A stretch of 64,000 nucleotides of DNA, taken from NCBI GenBank assembly GCA_958496175.1, contig OY292278.1, positions 2,170,001 through 2,234,000 of the forward strand, read 5' to 3'. Shown here one piece after another: positions 36,925 to 50,278 of the stretch (positions are counted from its first letter, which is position 1; every line of letters begins with the position of its first letter). The position numbers were made by a program, and so were the translations under genes. The DNA is from Sisyra terminalis. Taxonomy: Eukaryota; Arthropoda; Insecta; Neuroptera; Sisyridae. The notes beneath the pieces were generated by a model. It was given only the letters and a program-made list of their open reading frames with translations, was not told the DNA's origin and searched no databases.

Positions 36925-37312
36925 ATGTTTCTTTTTTTTAAGAACGTGGAGAAAGATTCAAACATTAATATTCAATCAGACTATAGTAAAAGAAAACATC
37001 CCTTATATCCGGTTTTTCCCAATTTAAATTGGCCTTGTTTTAGTTTTGAAATGGAATTGTGGTCGTCCTGTTACTCACAGGAAGAAAATTGCTACCGACT
37101 GAAATTCAATAAAACGTCCCTTATCTTAATTTCGTGAGAAAAGTAGGCCTTATTTTGAAAAATCGGCCATTAAACTGGCCTTATTTCAGATGGAAAATGT
37201 CACATCAATTTACGGCTCTAAAACTTCCAGGTTTAAATTCCTGGCAAACTATCCTGATACATTACTGTATCTTTTTTTGAGAATTTGGAGAAAGATTCAA
37301 ACATTAATATTC
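36925..37312. repeat. Segmental duplication 7, copy 2 (partner 33173-33560)
   Basis: This copy follows spacer D, while its partner lies inside block III with no spacer before it. Private differences are AGTAAAAG, AAATTGCTACCG and CAGATGG. Exchange therefore moved sequence across a spacer boundary. Confidence 0.8.
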
Positions 37313-38059
37313 AATCAGACTATAGCAAAAAAAACCATCCCTTATATCCGGTTTTTCCCAATTTAAATTGGCCTTGTTTAAACTTTGAAATGGAATTGTG
37401 GACGTCCTGTTACCCACAGGAAGAAAATTTCTTCAAATTGTAATTCACTTAAACGTCCCTAATCTTAATTTCTTGAGAAAACTAAGCCTTATTTTGAAAA
37501 ATCGGCCATTAAAGTGGCCTTATTTCAGACGGAAAATGTCACAACTATTTAAGGCTCTAAAATTTCCCGGTTTAAATTCCCGGCACACGATCCCGATACA
37601 TTAATGTTTCTTTTTTTGAGAACGTGGAGAAAGATTCAAACATTAATATTCAATCAGACTATTGCAAAAAAAAACCATCCCTTATATCCGGTTTTTCCCA
37701 ATTTAAATTGGCCTTGTTTTAGCTTTGAAATGGAATTGTGGACGTCCATGTACCCACAGGAAGAAAATTTCTTCCGATTGTAATATAATAAAACGTCCCT
37801 TATCTTAATTTCTTGAGAAAACTAGGCCTTATTTTGAAAAATCGGCCATTAAAGTGGCCTTATTTCAGACGGAAAATGTCATATCCATTTACGGCTCTAA
37901 AACTTCCCGGATTAAATTCCCGGCAAACTATCCCGATACATTAATGTTTCTTTTTTTGAGAACGTGGAGAAAGATTTAAACATTTATATTCAATCAGACT
38001 ATAGCAAAAGAAAACATCCCTTATATCCTGTTTTTCCCAATTTAAATTGGCCTTGTTTT

Positions 38060-41000
38060 AGCTTTGAAATGGAATTGTGGACGTCCTGTTACCCACAGGA
38101 AGAAAATTTCTTCCGATTGTAATTCAATAAAACGTCCCTTATCTTAATTTCTTGAGAAAACTAGGCCTTATTATGAAAAATTGGCCATTAAAAGTGGCCT
38201 TATTTCAGATGGAAAATGTCATATCCATTTACGGCTCTAAAACTTCCCGGTTTAAATTCCCAGCATACTATCCCGATACATTAATGTTTCTTTTTTTGAG
38301 AACTTGGAGAAAGATTCAAACATTAATATTCAATCAGACTATAGCAAAAGAAAACATCCCTTATATACTGTTTTTCCCAATTTAAATTGGCCTTGTTATT
38401 GCTTTGAAATGGAATTGTGGACGTCCTGTTACCCACAGGAAGAAAATTTCTTCAAATTGTAATTCACTTAAACGTCCCTAATCTTAATTTCTTGAGAAAA
38501 CTAGGCCTTATTTTGAAAAATCTGTCATTAAACAGGCCTTATTTCAGACGGAAAATGTCTCATCTATTTAAGGCTCTAAAACTTCCCGGTTTAAATTCCC
38601 GGCAAACTATCCCGATAAATTAATGTTTGTTTTTTTGAGAACTTGTATAAAGATTCAAACAATAATATTCAATCAGACTATAGCAAAAAAAACCATCCCT
38701 TATATCCGGTTTTTCCCAATTTAAATTGGCCTTGTTTTAGCTTTAAAATGGAATTGTGGACGTCCTCTTACCCACAGGAAGAAAATTTCTTCCGATTGTA
38801 ATTCAATAAAACGTCCCTTATCTTAATTTCTTGAGAAAACGAGGCCTTATTTAAAAAATCCTCCATTTGACTGGCCTTATTTCACACGGAAAATGTCACA
38901 TCTATTTACGGCTCTAAAACTTCCAGGTTTAAATTCCTGGCAAACTATCCCGATACATTAATGTTTCTTTTTTTGAGATCTTGGAGAAAGATTCAAACAT
39001 TAATATTCAATCATACTATAGCAAAAGAAAACATCCCTTATATCCTGTTTTTCCCAATTTAAATTGGCCTTGTTTTAACTTTGAAATGGAATTTTGGACG
39101 TCGTGTTACCCACAGGAAGAAAATTTCTTCAAATTGTAATTCACTTAAACGTCCCTAATCTTAATTTCTTGAGAAAACTAGGCCTTATTTTGAAAAATCT
39201 GTCATTAAACAGGCCTTATTTCAGACGGAAAATGTCTCATCTATTTACGGCTCTAAAACTTCCAGGTTTAAATTCCTGGCAAACTATCCCGATACATTAA
39301 TGTTTCTTATTTTGAGAACTTGTAAAAAGATTCAAACATTAATATTCAATCAGACTACAGCAAAAAAAACCATCCCTTATATCCGGTTTTTCCCAATTTA
39401 AATTGGCCTTGTTTTAGCTTTAAAATGGAATTGTGGACGTCCTCTTACCCACAGGAAGAAAAATTTCTTCCGATTGTAATTCAATAAAACGTCCCTTATC
39501 TTAATTTCTTGAGAAAACTAGGCCTTATTTTGAAAAATCGGCCATTAAAGTGGCCTTATTTCAGACGGAAAATGTCTCATCTATTTAAGGCTCTAAAACT
39601 TCCCGGTTAAAATTCCCGGCAAACTATCCCGATACATTAATGTTTCTTTTTTTGAGAACTTGAAGAAAGATTCAAACATTAATATTCAATCAGACTATAG
39701 CAAAAGAAAACATCCCTTATATCCTGTTTTTCCCAATTTAAATTGGCCTTGTTTTAGCTTTGAAATGGAATTGTGGACGTCCTGTTACCCACAGGAAGAA
39801 AATTTCTTCCGATTGTAATTCAATAAAACGTCCCTTATCTTAATTTCTTGAGAAAACTAGGCCTTATTATGAAAAATTGGCCATTAAAAGTGGCCTTATT
39901 TCAGACGGAAAATGTCATATCCATTTACGGCTCTAAAACTTCCCGGTTTAAATTCCCAGCAAACTATCCCGATACATTAATGTTTCTTTTTTTGAGAACT
40001 TGGAGAAAGATTCAAACATTAATATTCAATCAGACTATAGCAAAAGAAAACATCCCTTATATACTGTTTTTCCCAATTTAAATTGGCCTTGTTTTAACTT
40101 TGAAATGGAATTGTGGACGTCCTGTAACCCACAGGAAGAAAATTTCTTCAAATTGTAATTCACTTAAACGTCCCTAATCTTAATTTCTTGAGAAAACTAG
40201 GCCTTATTTTGAAAAATCTGTCATTAAACAGGCCTTATTTCAGACGGAAAATGTCTCATCTATTTAAGGCTCTAAAACTTCCCGGTTTAAATTCCCGGCA
40301 AACTATCCCGATAAATTAATGTTTGTTTTTTTGAGAACTTGTATAAAGATTCAAACAATAATATTCAATCAGACTATAGCAAAAAAAACCATCCCTTATA
40401 TCCGGTTTTTCCCAATTTAAATTGGCCTTGTTTTAGCTTTAAAATGGAATTGTGGACGTCCTCTTACCCACAGGAAGAAAATTTCTTCCGATTGTAATTC
40501 AATAAAACGTCCCTTATCTTAATTTCTTGAGAAAACGAGGCCTTATTTAAAAAATCCTCCATTTGACTGGCCTTATTTCACACGGAAAATGTCACATCTA
40601 TTTACGGCTCTAAAACTTCCAGGTTTAAATTCCTGGCAAACTATCCCGATACATTAATGTTTCTTTTTTTGAGAACTTGGAGAAAGATTCAAACATTAAT
40701 ATTCAATCATACTATAGCAAAAGAAAACATCCCTTATATCCTGTTTTTCCCAATTTAAATTGGCCTTGTTTTAACTTTGAAATGGAATTTTGGACGTCGT
40801 GTTACCCACAGGAAGAAAATTTCTTCAAATTGTAATTCACTTAAACGTCCCTAATCTTAATTTCTTGAGAAAACTAGGCCTTATTTTGAAAAATCTGTCA
40901 TTAAACAGGCCTTATTTCAGACGGAAAATGTCTCATCTATTTACGGCTCTAAAACTTCCAGGTTTAAATTCCTGGCAAACTATCCCGATACATTAATGTT

Positions 41001-41366
41001 TCTTATTTTGAGAACTTGTAAAAAGATTCAAACATTAATATTCAATCAGACTACAGCAAAAAAAACCATCCCTTATATCCGGTTTTTCCCAATTTAAATT
41101 GGCCTTGTTTTAGCTTTAAAATGGAATTGGGGACGTCCTCTTACCCACAGGAAGAAAAATTTCTTCCGATTGTAATTCAATAAAACGTCCCTTATCTTAA
41201 TTTCTTGAGAAAACTAGGCCTTATTTTGAAAAATCGGCCATTAAAGTGGCCTTATTTCAGACGGAAAATGTCTCATCTATTTAAGGCTCTAAAACTTCCC
41301 GGTTAAAATTCCCGGCAAACTATCCCGATACATTAATGTTTCTTTTTTTGAGAACTTGAAGAAAGA
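38060..41366. repeat. Pentameric higher-order repeat, two copies of about 1696 bp
   Basis: Markers recur at about 1696 bp. They are TTATTATGAAAAATTGG (about 38169 and 39865), AAGATTCAAACAATAATATT (about 38650 and 40346), TATTTAAAAAATCCTCC with CACACGG (about 38848 and 40544), an extra A in GAAGAAAAATTTC (about 39456 and 41153), and CGGTTAAAATTCCCGG. A further partial copy lies at about 53546-55250. Confidence 0.82.
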
Positions 41367-41468
41367 TTCAAACATTAATATTCAATCATACTATAGTAAA
41401 AGAAAACATCCCTTATATCCTGTTTTTCCCAATTTAAATTGGCCTTGTTTTAACTTTGAAATGGAATT

Positions 41469-44400
41469 GTGGACGTCGTGTTACCCACAGGAAGAACATT
41501 TCTTCAAATTGTAATTCACTTAAACGTCCCTAATCTTAATTTCTTGAGAAAACTAGGCCTTATTTTGAAAAATCTGTCATTAAAAAGGCCTTATTTCAGA
41601 CGGAAAATGTCTCATCTATTTAAGGCTCTAAATTTTCCCGGTTTAAATTCCCGGCAAACTATCCCGATTCATTAATGTTTCTTTTTTTGAGAACGTGGAG
41701 AAAGATTCAAACATTAATATTCAATCATACTATAGCAAAAGAAAACATCCCTTATATCCTGTTTTTCCCAATTTAAATTGGCCTTGTTTTAACTTTGAAA
41801 TGGAATTTTGGACGTCGTGTTACCCACAGGAAGAAAATTTCTTCAAATTGTAATTCACTTAAACGTCCCTAATCTTAATTTCTTGAGAAAACTAGGCCTT
41901 ATTTTGAAAAATCTGTCATTAAACAGGCCTTATTTCAGACGGAAAATGTCTCATCTATTTACGGCTCTAAAACTTCCAGGTTTAAATTCCTGGCAAACTA
42001 TCCCGATACATTAATGTTTCTTATTTTGAGAACTTGTAAAAAGATTCAAACATTAATATTCAATCAGACTACAGCAAAAAAAACCATCCCTTATATCCGG
42101 TTTTTCCCAATTTAAATTGGCCTTGTTTTAGCTTTAAATTGGAATTGTGGACGTCCTCTTACCCACAGGAAGAAAATTTCTTCCGATTGTAATTCAATAA
42201 AACGTCCCTAATCTTAATTTCTTGAGAAAACTAGGCCTAATTTTGAAAAATCTGTCATTAAACAGGCCTTATTTCAGACGGAAAATGTCACATCTATTTA
42301 AGGCTCTAAACCTTCCCGGTTTAAATTCCCGGCAAACTATCCCGATACATTAATGTTTCTTTTTTTTAAAACGTGGAGAAAGATTCAAACATTAATATTC
42401 AATCAGACTATAGCAAAAAAAACCATCCCTTATATCCGGTTTTTCCCAATTTAAATTGGCCTTGTTTTAGCTTTAAAATGGAATTGTGGACGTCCTCTTA
42501 CCCACAGGAAGAAAATTTCTTCCGATTGTAATTCAATAAAACGTCCCTTATCTTAATTTCTTGAGAAAACTAGGCCTTATTTTGAAAAATCGGCCATTAA
42601 AGTGGCCTTATTTCAGACGGAAAATGTCTCATCTATTTAAGGCTCTAAAACTTCCCGGTTTAAATTCCCGGCAAACTATCCCGATACATTAATGTTTCTT
42701 TTTTTGAGAACTTGGAGAAAAATTCAAACATTAATATTCAATCATACTATAGCAAAAGAAAACATCCCTTATATCCTGTTTTTCCCAATTTAAATTGGCC
42801 TTGTTTTAACTTTGATATGGAATTGTGGACGTCGTGTTACCCACAGGAAGAACATTTCTTCAAATTGTAATTCACTTAAACGTCCCTAATCTTAATTTCT
42901 TGAGAAAACTAGGCCTTATTTTGAAAAATCTGTCATTAAAAAGGCCTTATTTCAGACGGAAAATGTCTCATCTATTTAAGGCTCTAAATTTTCCCGGTTT
43001 AAATTCCCGGCAAACTATCCCGATTCATTAATGTTTCTTTTTTTGAGAACGTGGAGAAAGATTCAAACATTAATATTCAATCATACTATAGCAAAAGAAA
43101 ACATCCCTTATATCCTGTTTTTCCCAATTTAAATTGGCCTTGTTTTAACTTTGAAATGGAATTGTGGACGTCCTGTTACCCACAGGAAGAAAATTTCTTC
43201 AAATTGTAATTCACTTAAACGTCCCTAATATTAATTTCTTGAGAAAACTAGGCCTTATTTTGAAAAATCTGTCATTAAACAGGCCTTATTTCAGACGGAA
43301 AATGTCTCATCTATTTACGGCTCTAAAACTTCCAGGTTTAAATTCCTGGCAAACTATCCCGATACATTAATGTTTCTTATTTTGAGAACTTGTAAAAAGA
43401 TTCAAACATTAATATTCAATCAGACTACAGCAAAAAAAACCATCCCTTATATCCGGTTTTTCCCAATTTAAATTGGCCTTGTTTTAGCTTTAAAATGGAA
43501 TTGTGGACGTCCTCTTACCCACAGGAAGAAAATTTCTTCCGATTGTAATTCAATAAAACGTCCCTAATCTTAATTTCTTGAGAAAACTAGGCCTAATTTT
43601 GAAAAATCTGTCATTAAACAGGCCTTATTTCAGACGGAAAATGTCACATCTATTTAAGGCTCTAAACCTTCCCGGTTTAAATTCCCGGCAAACTATCCCG
43701 ATACATTAATGTTTCTTTTTTTTAAAACGTGGAGAAAGATTCAAACATTAATATTCAATCAGACTATAGCAAAAAAAACCATCCCTTATATCCGGTTTTT
43801 CCCAATTTAAATTGGCCTTGTTTTAGCTTTAAAATGGAATTGTGGACGTCCTCTTACCCACAGGAAGAAAATTTCTTCCGATTGTAATTCAATAAAACGT
43901 CCCTTATCTTAATTTCTTGAGAAAACTAGGCCTTATTTTGAAAAATCGGCCATTAAAGTGGCCTTATTTCAGACGGAAAATGTCTCATCTATTTAAGGCT
44001 CTAAAACTTCCCGGTTTAAATTCCCGGCAAACTATCCCGATACATTAATGTTTCTTTTTTTGAGAACTTGGAGAAAGATTCAAACATTAATATTCAATCA
44101 TACTATAGCAAAAGAAAACATCCCTTATATCCTGTTTTTCCCAATTTAAATTGGCCTTGTTTTAACTTTGAAATGGAATTGTGGACGTCGTGTTACCCAC
44201 AGGAAGAACATTTCTTCAAATTGTAATTCACTTAAACGTCCCTAATCTTAATTTCTTGAGAAAACTAGGCCTTATTTTGAAAAATCTGTCATTAAAAAGG
44301 CCTTATTTCAGACGGAAAATGTCTCATCTATTTAAGGCTCTAAATTTTCCCGGTTTAAATTCCCGGCAAACTATCCCGATTCATTAATGTTTCTTTTTTT

Positions 44401-46892
44401 GAGAACGTGGAGAAAGATTCAAACATTAATATTCAATCATACTATAGCAAAAGAAAACATCCCTTATATCCTGTTTTTCCCAATTTAAATTGGCCTTGTT
44501 TTAACTTTGAAATGGAATTGTGGACGTCCTGTTACCCACAGGAAGAAAATTTCTTCAAATTGTAATTCACTTAAACGTCCCTAATCTTAATTTCTTGAGA
44601 AAACTAGGCCTTATTTTGAAAAATCTGTCATTAAACAGGCCTTATTTCAGACGGAAAATGTCTCATCTATTTACGGCTCTAAAACTTCCAGGTTTAAATT
44701 CCTGGCAAACTATCCCGATACATTAATGTTTCTTATTTTGAGAACTTGTAAAAAGATTCAAACATTAATATTCAATCAGACTACAGCAAAAAAAACCATC
44801 CCTTATATCCGGTTTTTCCCAATTTAAATTGGCCTTGTTTTAGCTTTAAATTGGAATTGTGGACGTCCTCTTACCCACAGGAAGAAAATTTCTTCCGATT
44901 GTAATTCAATAAAACGTCCCTAATCTTAATTTCTTGAGAAAACTAGGCCTAATTTTGAAAAATCTGTCATTAAACAGGCCTTATTTCAGACGGAAAATGT
45001 CACATCTATTTAAGGCTCTAAACCTTCCCGGTTTAAATTCCCGGCAAACTATCCCGATACATTAATGTTTCTTTTTTTTAAAACGTGGAGAAAGATTCAA
45101 ACATTAATATTCAATCAGACTATAGCAAAAAAAACCATCCCTTATATCCGGTTTTTCCCAATTTAAATTGGCCTTGTTTTAGCTTTAAAATGGAATTGTG
45201 GACGTCCTCTTACCCACAGGAAGAAAATTTCTTCCGATTGTAATTCAATAAAACGTCCCTTATCTTAATTTCTTGAGAAAACTAGGCCTTATTTTGAAAA
45301 ATCGGCCATTAAAGTGGCCTTATTTCAGACGGAAAATGTCTCATCTATTTAAGGCTCTAAAACTTCCCGGTTTAAATTCCCGGCAAACTATCCCGATACA
45401 TTAATGTTTCTTTTTTTGAGAACTTGGAGAAAAATTCAAACATTAATATTCAATCATACTATAGCAAAAGAAAACATCCCTTATATCCTGTTTTTCCCAA
45501 TTTAAATTGGCCTTGTTTTAACTTTGATATGGAATTGTGGACGTCGTGTTACCCACAGGAAGAACATTTCTTCAAATTGTAATTCACTTAAACGTCCCTA
45601 ATCTTAATTTCTTGAGAAAACTAGGCCTTATTTTGAAAAATCTGTCATTAAAAAGGCCTTATTTCAGACGGAAAATGTCTCATCTATTTAAGGCTCTAAA
45701 TTTTCCCGGTTTAAATTCCCGGCAAACTATCCCGATTCATTAATGTTTCTTTTTTTGAGAACGTGGAGAAAGATTCAAACATTAATATTCAATCATACTA
45801 TAGCAAAAGAAAACATCCCTTATATCCTGTTTTTCCCAATTTAAATTGGCCTTGTTTTAACTTTGAAATGGAATTGTGGACGTCCTGTTACCCACAGGAA
45901 GAAAATTTCTTCAAATTGTAATTCACTTAAACGTCCCTAATCTTAATTTCTTGAGAAAACTAGGCCTTATTTTGAAAAATCTGTCATTAAACAGGCCTTA
46001 TTTCAGACGGAAAATGTCTCATCTATTTACGGCTCTAAAACTTCCAGGTTTAAATTCCTGGCAAACTATCCCGATACATTAATGTTTCTTATTTTGAGAA
46101 CTTGTAAAAAGATTCAAACATTAATATTCAATCAGACTACAGCAAAAAAAACCATCCCTTATATCCGGTTTTTCCCAATTTAAATAGGCCTTGTTTTAGC
46201 TTTAAAATGGAATTGTGGACGTCCTCTTACCCACAGGAAGAAAATTTCTTCCGATTGTAATTCAATAAAACGTCCCTAATCTTAATTTCTTGAGAAAACT
46301 AGGCCTAATTTTGAAAAATCTGTCATTAAACAGGCCTTATTTCAGACGGAAAATGTCACATCTATTTAAGGCTCTAAACCTTCCCGGTTTAAATTCCCGG
46401 CAAACTATCCCGATACATTAATGTTTCTTTTTTTTAAAACGTGGAGAAAGATTCAAACATTAATATTCAATCAGACTATAGCAAAAAAAACCATCCCTTA
46501 TATCCGGTTTTTCCCAATTTAAATTGGCCTTGTTTTAGCTTTAAAATGGAATTGTGGACGTCCTCTTACCCACAGGAAGAAAATTTCTTCCGATTGTAAT
46601 TCAATAAAACGTCCCTTATCTTAATTTCTTGAGAAAACTAGGCCTTATTTTGAAAAATCGGCCATTAAAGTGGCCTTATTTCAGACGGAAAATGTCTCAT
46701 CTATTTAAGGCTCTAAAACTTCCCGGTTTAAATTCCCGGCAAACTATCCCGATACATTAATGTTTCTTTTTTTGAGAACTTGGAGAAAGATTCAAACATT
46801 AATATTCAATCATACTATAGCAAAAGAAAACATCCCTTATATCCTGTTTTTCCCAATTTAAATTGGCCTTGTTTTAACTTTGAAATGGAATT
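41469..46892. repeat. Tetrameric higher-order repeat, four copies of 1356 bp
   Basis: Units start at 41469, 42825, 44181 and 45537, exactly 1356 bp apart. Monomer 1 has GAAGAACATTTC, AAAAAGGCC and CTCTAAATTTTCC. Monomer 2 has CCAGG/CCTGG and ACTACAGC. Monomer 3 has AGGCCTAATTTTG and CTAAACCTTCC with TTTTTTTTAAAACG. Monomer 4 has CCGATTGTAATTC and AAAGTGGCC. Copies are nearly identical, so this is the most homogenised part of the window. Confidence 0.92.
41469..46892. repeat. Octameric 2712 bp super-repeat inside the tetramer array
   Basis: Tetramers 1 and 3 share variants absent from 2 and 4, and the reverse also holds. TTTAAATTGG occurs at about 42134 and 44846, with TTTAAAATGG at 43490 and 46203. 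GGAGAAAAATTC occurs at about 42714 and 45426 only. TTTGATATGG occurs at 42811 and 45523 only. All marker pairs are 2712 bp apart, so the duplication unit was two tetramers. Confidence 0.8.
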
Positions 46893-48922
46893 GTGGACGT
46901 CGTGTTACCCACAGGAAGAACATTTCTTCAAATTGTAATTCACTTAAACGTCCCTAATCTTAATTTCTTGAGAAAACTAGGCCTTATTTTGAAAAATCTG
47001 TCATTAAAAAGGCCTTATTTCAGACGGAAAATGTCTCATCTATTTAAGGCTCTAAATTTTCCCGGTTTAAATTCCCGGCAAACTATCCCGATTCATTAAT
47101 GTTTTTTTTTGAGAACGTGGAGAAAGATTCAAACATTAATATTCAATCATACTAAAGCAAAAGAAAACATCCCTTATATCCTGTTTTTCCCAATTTAAAT
47201 TGGCCTTGTTTTAACTTTGAAATGGAATTGTGGACGTCCTGTTACCCACAGGAAGAAAATTTCTTCAAATTGTAATTCACTTAAACGTCCCTAATCTTAA
47301 TTTCTTGAGAAAACTAGGCCTAATTTTGAAAAATCTGTCATTAAACAGGCCTTATTTCAGACGGAAAATGTCACATCTATTTAAGGCTCTAAACCTTCCC
47401 GGTTTAAATTCCCGGCAAACTATCCCGATACATTAATGTTTCTTTTTTTTAAAACGTGGAGAAAGATTCAAACATTAATATTCAATCAGACTATAGCAAA
47501 AAAAACCATCCCTTATATCCGGTTTTTCCCAATTTAAATTGGCCTTGTTTTAGCTTTAAAATGGAATTGTGGACGTCCTCTTACCCACAGGAAGAAAATT
47601 TCTTCCGATTGTAATTCAATAAAACGTCCCTTATCTTAATTTCTTGAGAAAACTAGGCCTTATTTTGAAAAATCGGCCATTAAAGTGGCCTTATTTCAGA
47701 CGGAAAATGTCTCATCTATTTAAGGCTCTAAAACTTCCCGGTTTAAATTCCCGGCAAACTATCCCGATACATTAATGTTTCTTTTTTTGAGAACTTGGAG
47801 AAAGATTCAAACATTAATATTCAATCATACTATAGCAAAAGAAAACATCCCTTATATCCTGTTTTTCCCAATTTAAATTGGCCTTGTTTTAACTTTGAAA
47901 TGGAATTGTGGACGTCGTGTTACCCACAGGAAGAACATTTCTTCAAATTGTAATTCACTTAAACGTCCCTAATCTTAATTTCTTGAGAAAACTAGGCCTT
48001 ATTTTGAAAAATCTGTCATTAAAAAGGCCTTATTTCAGACGGAAAATGTCTCATCTATTTAAGGCTCTAAATTTTCCCGGTTTAAATTCCCGGCAAACTA
48101 TCCCGATTCATTAATGTTTTTTTTTGAGAACGTGGAGAAAGATTCAAACATTAATATTCAATCATACTAAAGCAAAAGAAAACATCCCTTATATCCTGTT
48201 TTTCCCAATTTAAATTGGCCTTGTTTTAACTTTGAAATGGAATTGTGGACGTCCTGTTACCCACAGGAAGAAAATTTCTTCAAATTGTAATTCACTTAAA
48301 CGTCCCTAATCTTAATTTCTTGAGAAAACTAGGCCTAATTTTGAAAAATCTGTCATTAAACAGGCCTTATTTCAGACGGAAAATGTCACATCTATTTAAG
48401 GCTCTAAACCTTCCCGGTTTAAATTCCCGGCAAACTATCCCGATACATTAATGTTTCTTTTTTTTAAAACGTGGAGAAAGATTCAAACATTAATATTCAA
48501 TCAGACTATAGCAAAAAAAACCATCCCTTATATCCGGTTTTTCCCAATTTAAATTGGCCTTGTTTTAGCTTTAAAATGGAATTGTGGACGTCCTCTTACC
48601 CACAGGAAGAAAATTTCTTCCGATTGTAATTCAATAAAACGTCCCTTATCTTAATTTCTTGAGAAAACTAGGCCTTATTTTGAAAAATCGGCCATTAAAG
48701 TGGCCTTATTTCAGACGGAAAATGTCTCATCTATTTAAGGCTCTAAAACTTCCCGGTTTAAATTCCCGGCAAACTATCCCGATACATTAATGTTTCTTTT
48801 TTTGAGAACTTGGAGAAAAATTCAAACATTAATATTCAATCATACTATAGCAAAAGAAAACATCCCTTATATCCTGTTTTTCCCAATTTAAATTGGCCTT
48901 GTTTTAACTTTGAAATGGAATT
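46893..48922. repeat. Contracted trimer, two copies of 1015 bp
   Basis: Units start at 46893 and 47908. Each has monomers 1 and 4 of the tetramer, with monomers 2 and 3 replaced by one recombinant monomer. Both carry a 2 bp deletion in the T-tract (about 47101 and 48116) and ATACTAAAGC. They therefore arose from one contracted unit that later duplicated. Confidence 0.88.
47230..47568. repeat. Recombinant monomer (type 2 start, type 3 end)
   Basis: The left part reads CTGTTACCC, CTTCAAATTG and CACTTAAACG, as in tetramer monomer 2. The right part reads GGCCTAATTTTG, CACATCTATTTAAGG and CTAAACCTTCC, as in monomer 3. The switch lies between the last type-2 site (about 47286) and the first type-3 site (47322). 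A second copy is at 48245-48583 with the same junction (48302-48336). Confidence 0.87.
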
Positions 48923-50278
48923 GTGGACGTCGTGTTACCCACAGGAAGAACATTTCTTCAAATTGTAATTCACTTAAACGTCCCTAATCTTAATTTCTTG
49001 AGAAAACTAGGCCTTATTTTGAAAAATCTGTCATTAAAAAGGCCTTATTTCAGACGGAAAATGTCTCATCTATTTAAGGCTCTAAATTTTCCCGGTTTAA
49101 ATTCCCGGCAAACTATCCCGATTCATTAATGTTTCTTTTTTTGAGAACGTGGAGAAAGATTCAAACATTAATATTCAATCATACTATAGCAAAAGAAAAC
49201 ATCCCTTATATCCTGTTTTTCCCAATTTAAATTGGCCTTGTTTTAACTTTGAAATGGAATTGTGGACGTCCTGTTACCCACAGGAAGAAAATTTCTTCAA
49301 ATTGTAATTCACTTAAACGTCCCTAATCTTAATTTCTTGAGAAAACTAGGCCTTATTTTGAAAAATCTGTCATTAAACAGGCCTTATTTCAGACGGAAAA
49401 TGTCTCATCTATTTACGGCTCTAAAACTTCCAGGTTTAAATTCCTGGCAAACTATCCCGATACATTAATGTTTCTTATTTTGAGAACTTGTAAAAAGATT
49501 CAAACATTAATATTCAATCAGACTACAGCAAAAAAAACCATCCCTTATATCCGGTTTTTCCCAATTTAAATTGGCCTTGTTTTAGCTTTAAAATGGAATT
49601 GTGGACGTCCTCTTACCCACAGGAAGAAAATTTCTTCCGATTGTAATTCAATAAAACGTCCCTAATCTTAATTTCTTGAGAAAACTAGGCCTAATTTTGA
49701 AAAATCTGTCATTAAACAGGCCTTATTTCAGACGGAAAATGTCACATCTATTTAAGGCTCTAAACCTTCCCGGTTTAAATTCCCGGCAAACTATCCCGAT
49801 ACATTAATGTTTCTTTTTTTTAAAACGTGGAGAAAGATTCAAACATTAATATTCAATCAGACTATAGCAAAAAAAACCATCCCTTATATCCGGTTTTTCC
49901 CAATTTAAATTGGCCTTGTTTTAGCTTTAAAATGGAATTGTGGACGTCCTCTTACCCACAGGAAGAAAATTTCTTCCGATTGTAATTCAATAAAACGTCC
50001 CTTATCTTAATTTCTTGAGAAAACTAGGCCTTATTTTGAAAAATCGGCCATTAAAGTGGCCTTATTTCAGACGGAAAATGTCTCATCTATTTAAGGCTCT
50101 AAAACTTCCCGGTTTAAATTCCCGGCAAACTATCCCGATACATTAATGTTTCTTTTTTTGAGAACTTGGAGAAAGATTCAAACATTAATATTCAATCATA
50201 CTATAGCAAAAGAAAACATCCCTTATATCCTGTTTTTCCCAATTTAAATTGGCCTTGTTTTAACTTTGAAATGGAATT
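48923..50278. repeat. Tetramer copy downstream of the trimers
   Basis: A full 1356 bp unit with all four monomer types returns after the two trimers. It includes monomer 2 (about 49262) with CCAGG/CCTGG and monomer 3 (about 49601) with GGCCTAATTTTG. The contraction is therefore internal to the tetramer array and does not mark its edge. Confidence 0.87.

Noticed and set aside
41469..46892. Assembly artefact producing exact 1356 bp copies
   Set aside because: Copies carry alternating private variants and small differences, which simple mis-assembly of one unit would not generate. Read support cannot be checked here.
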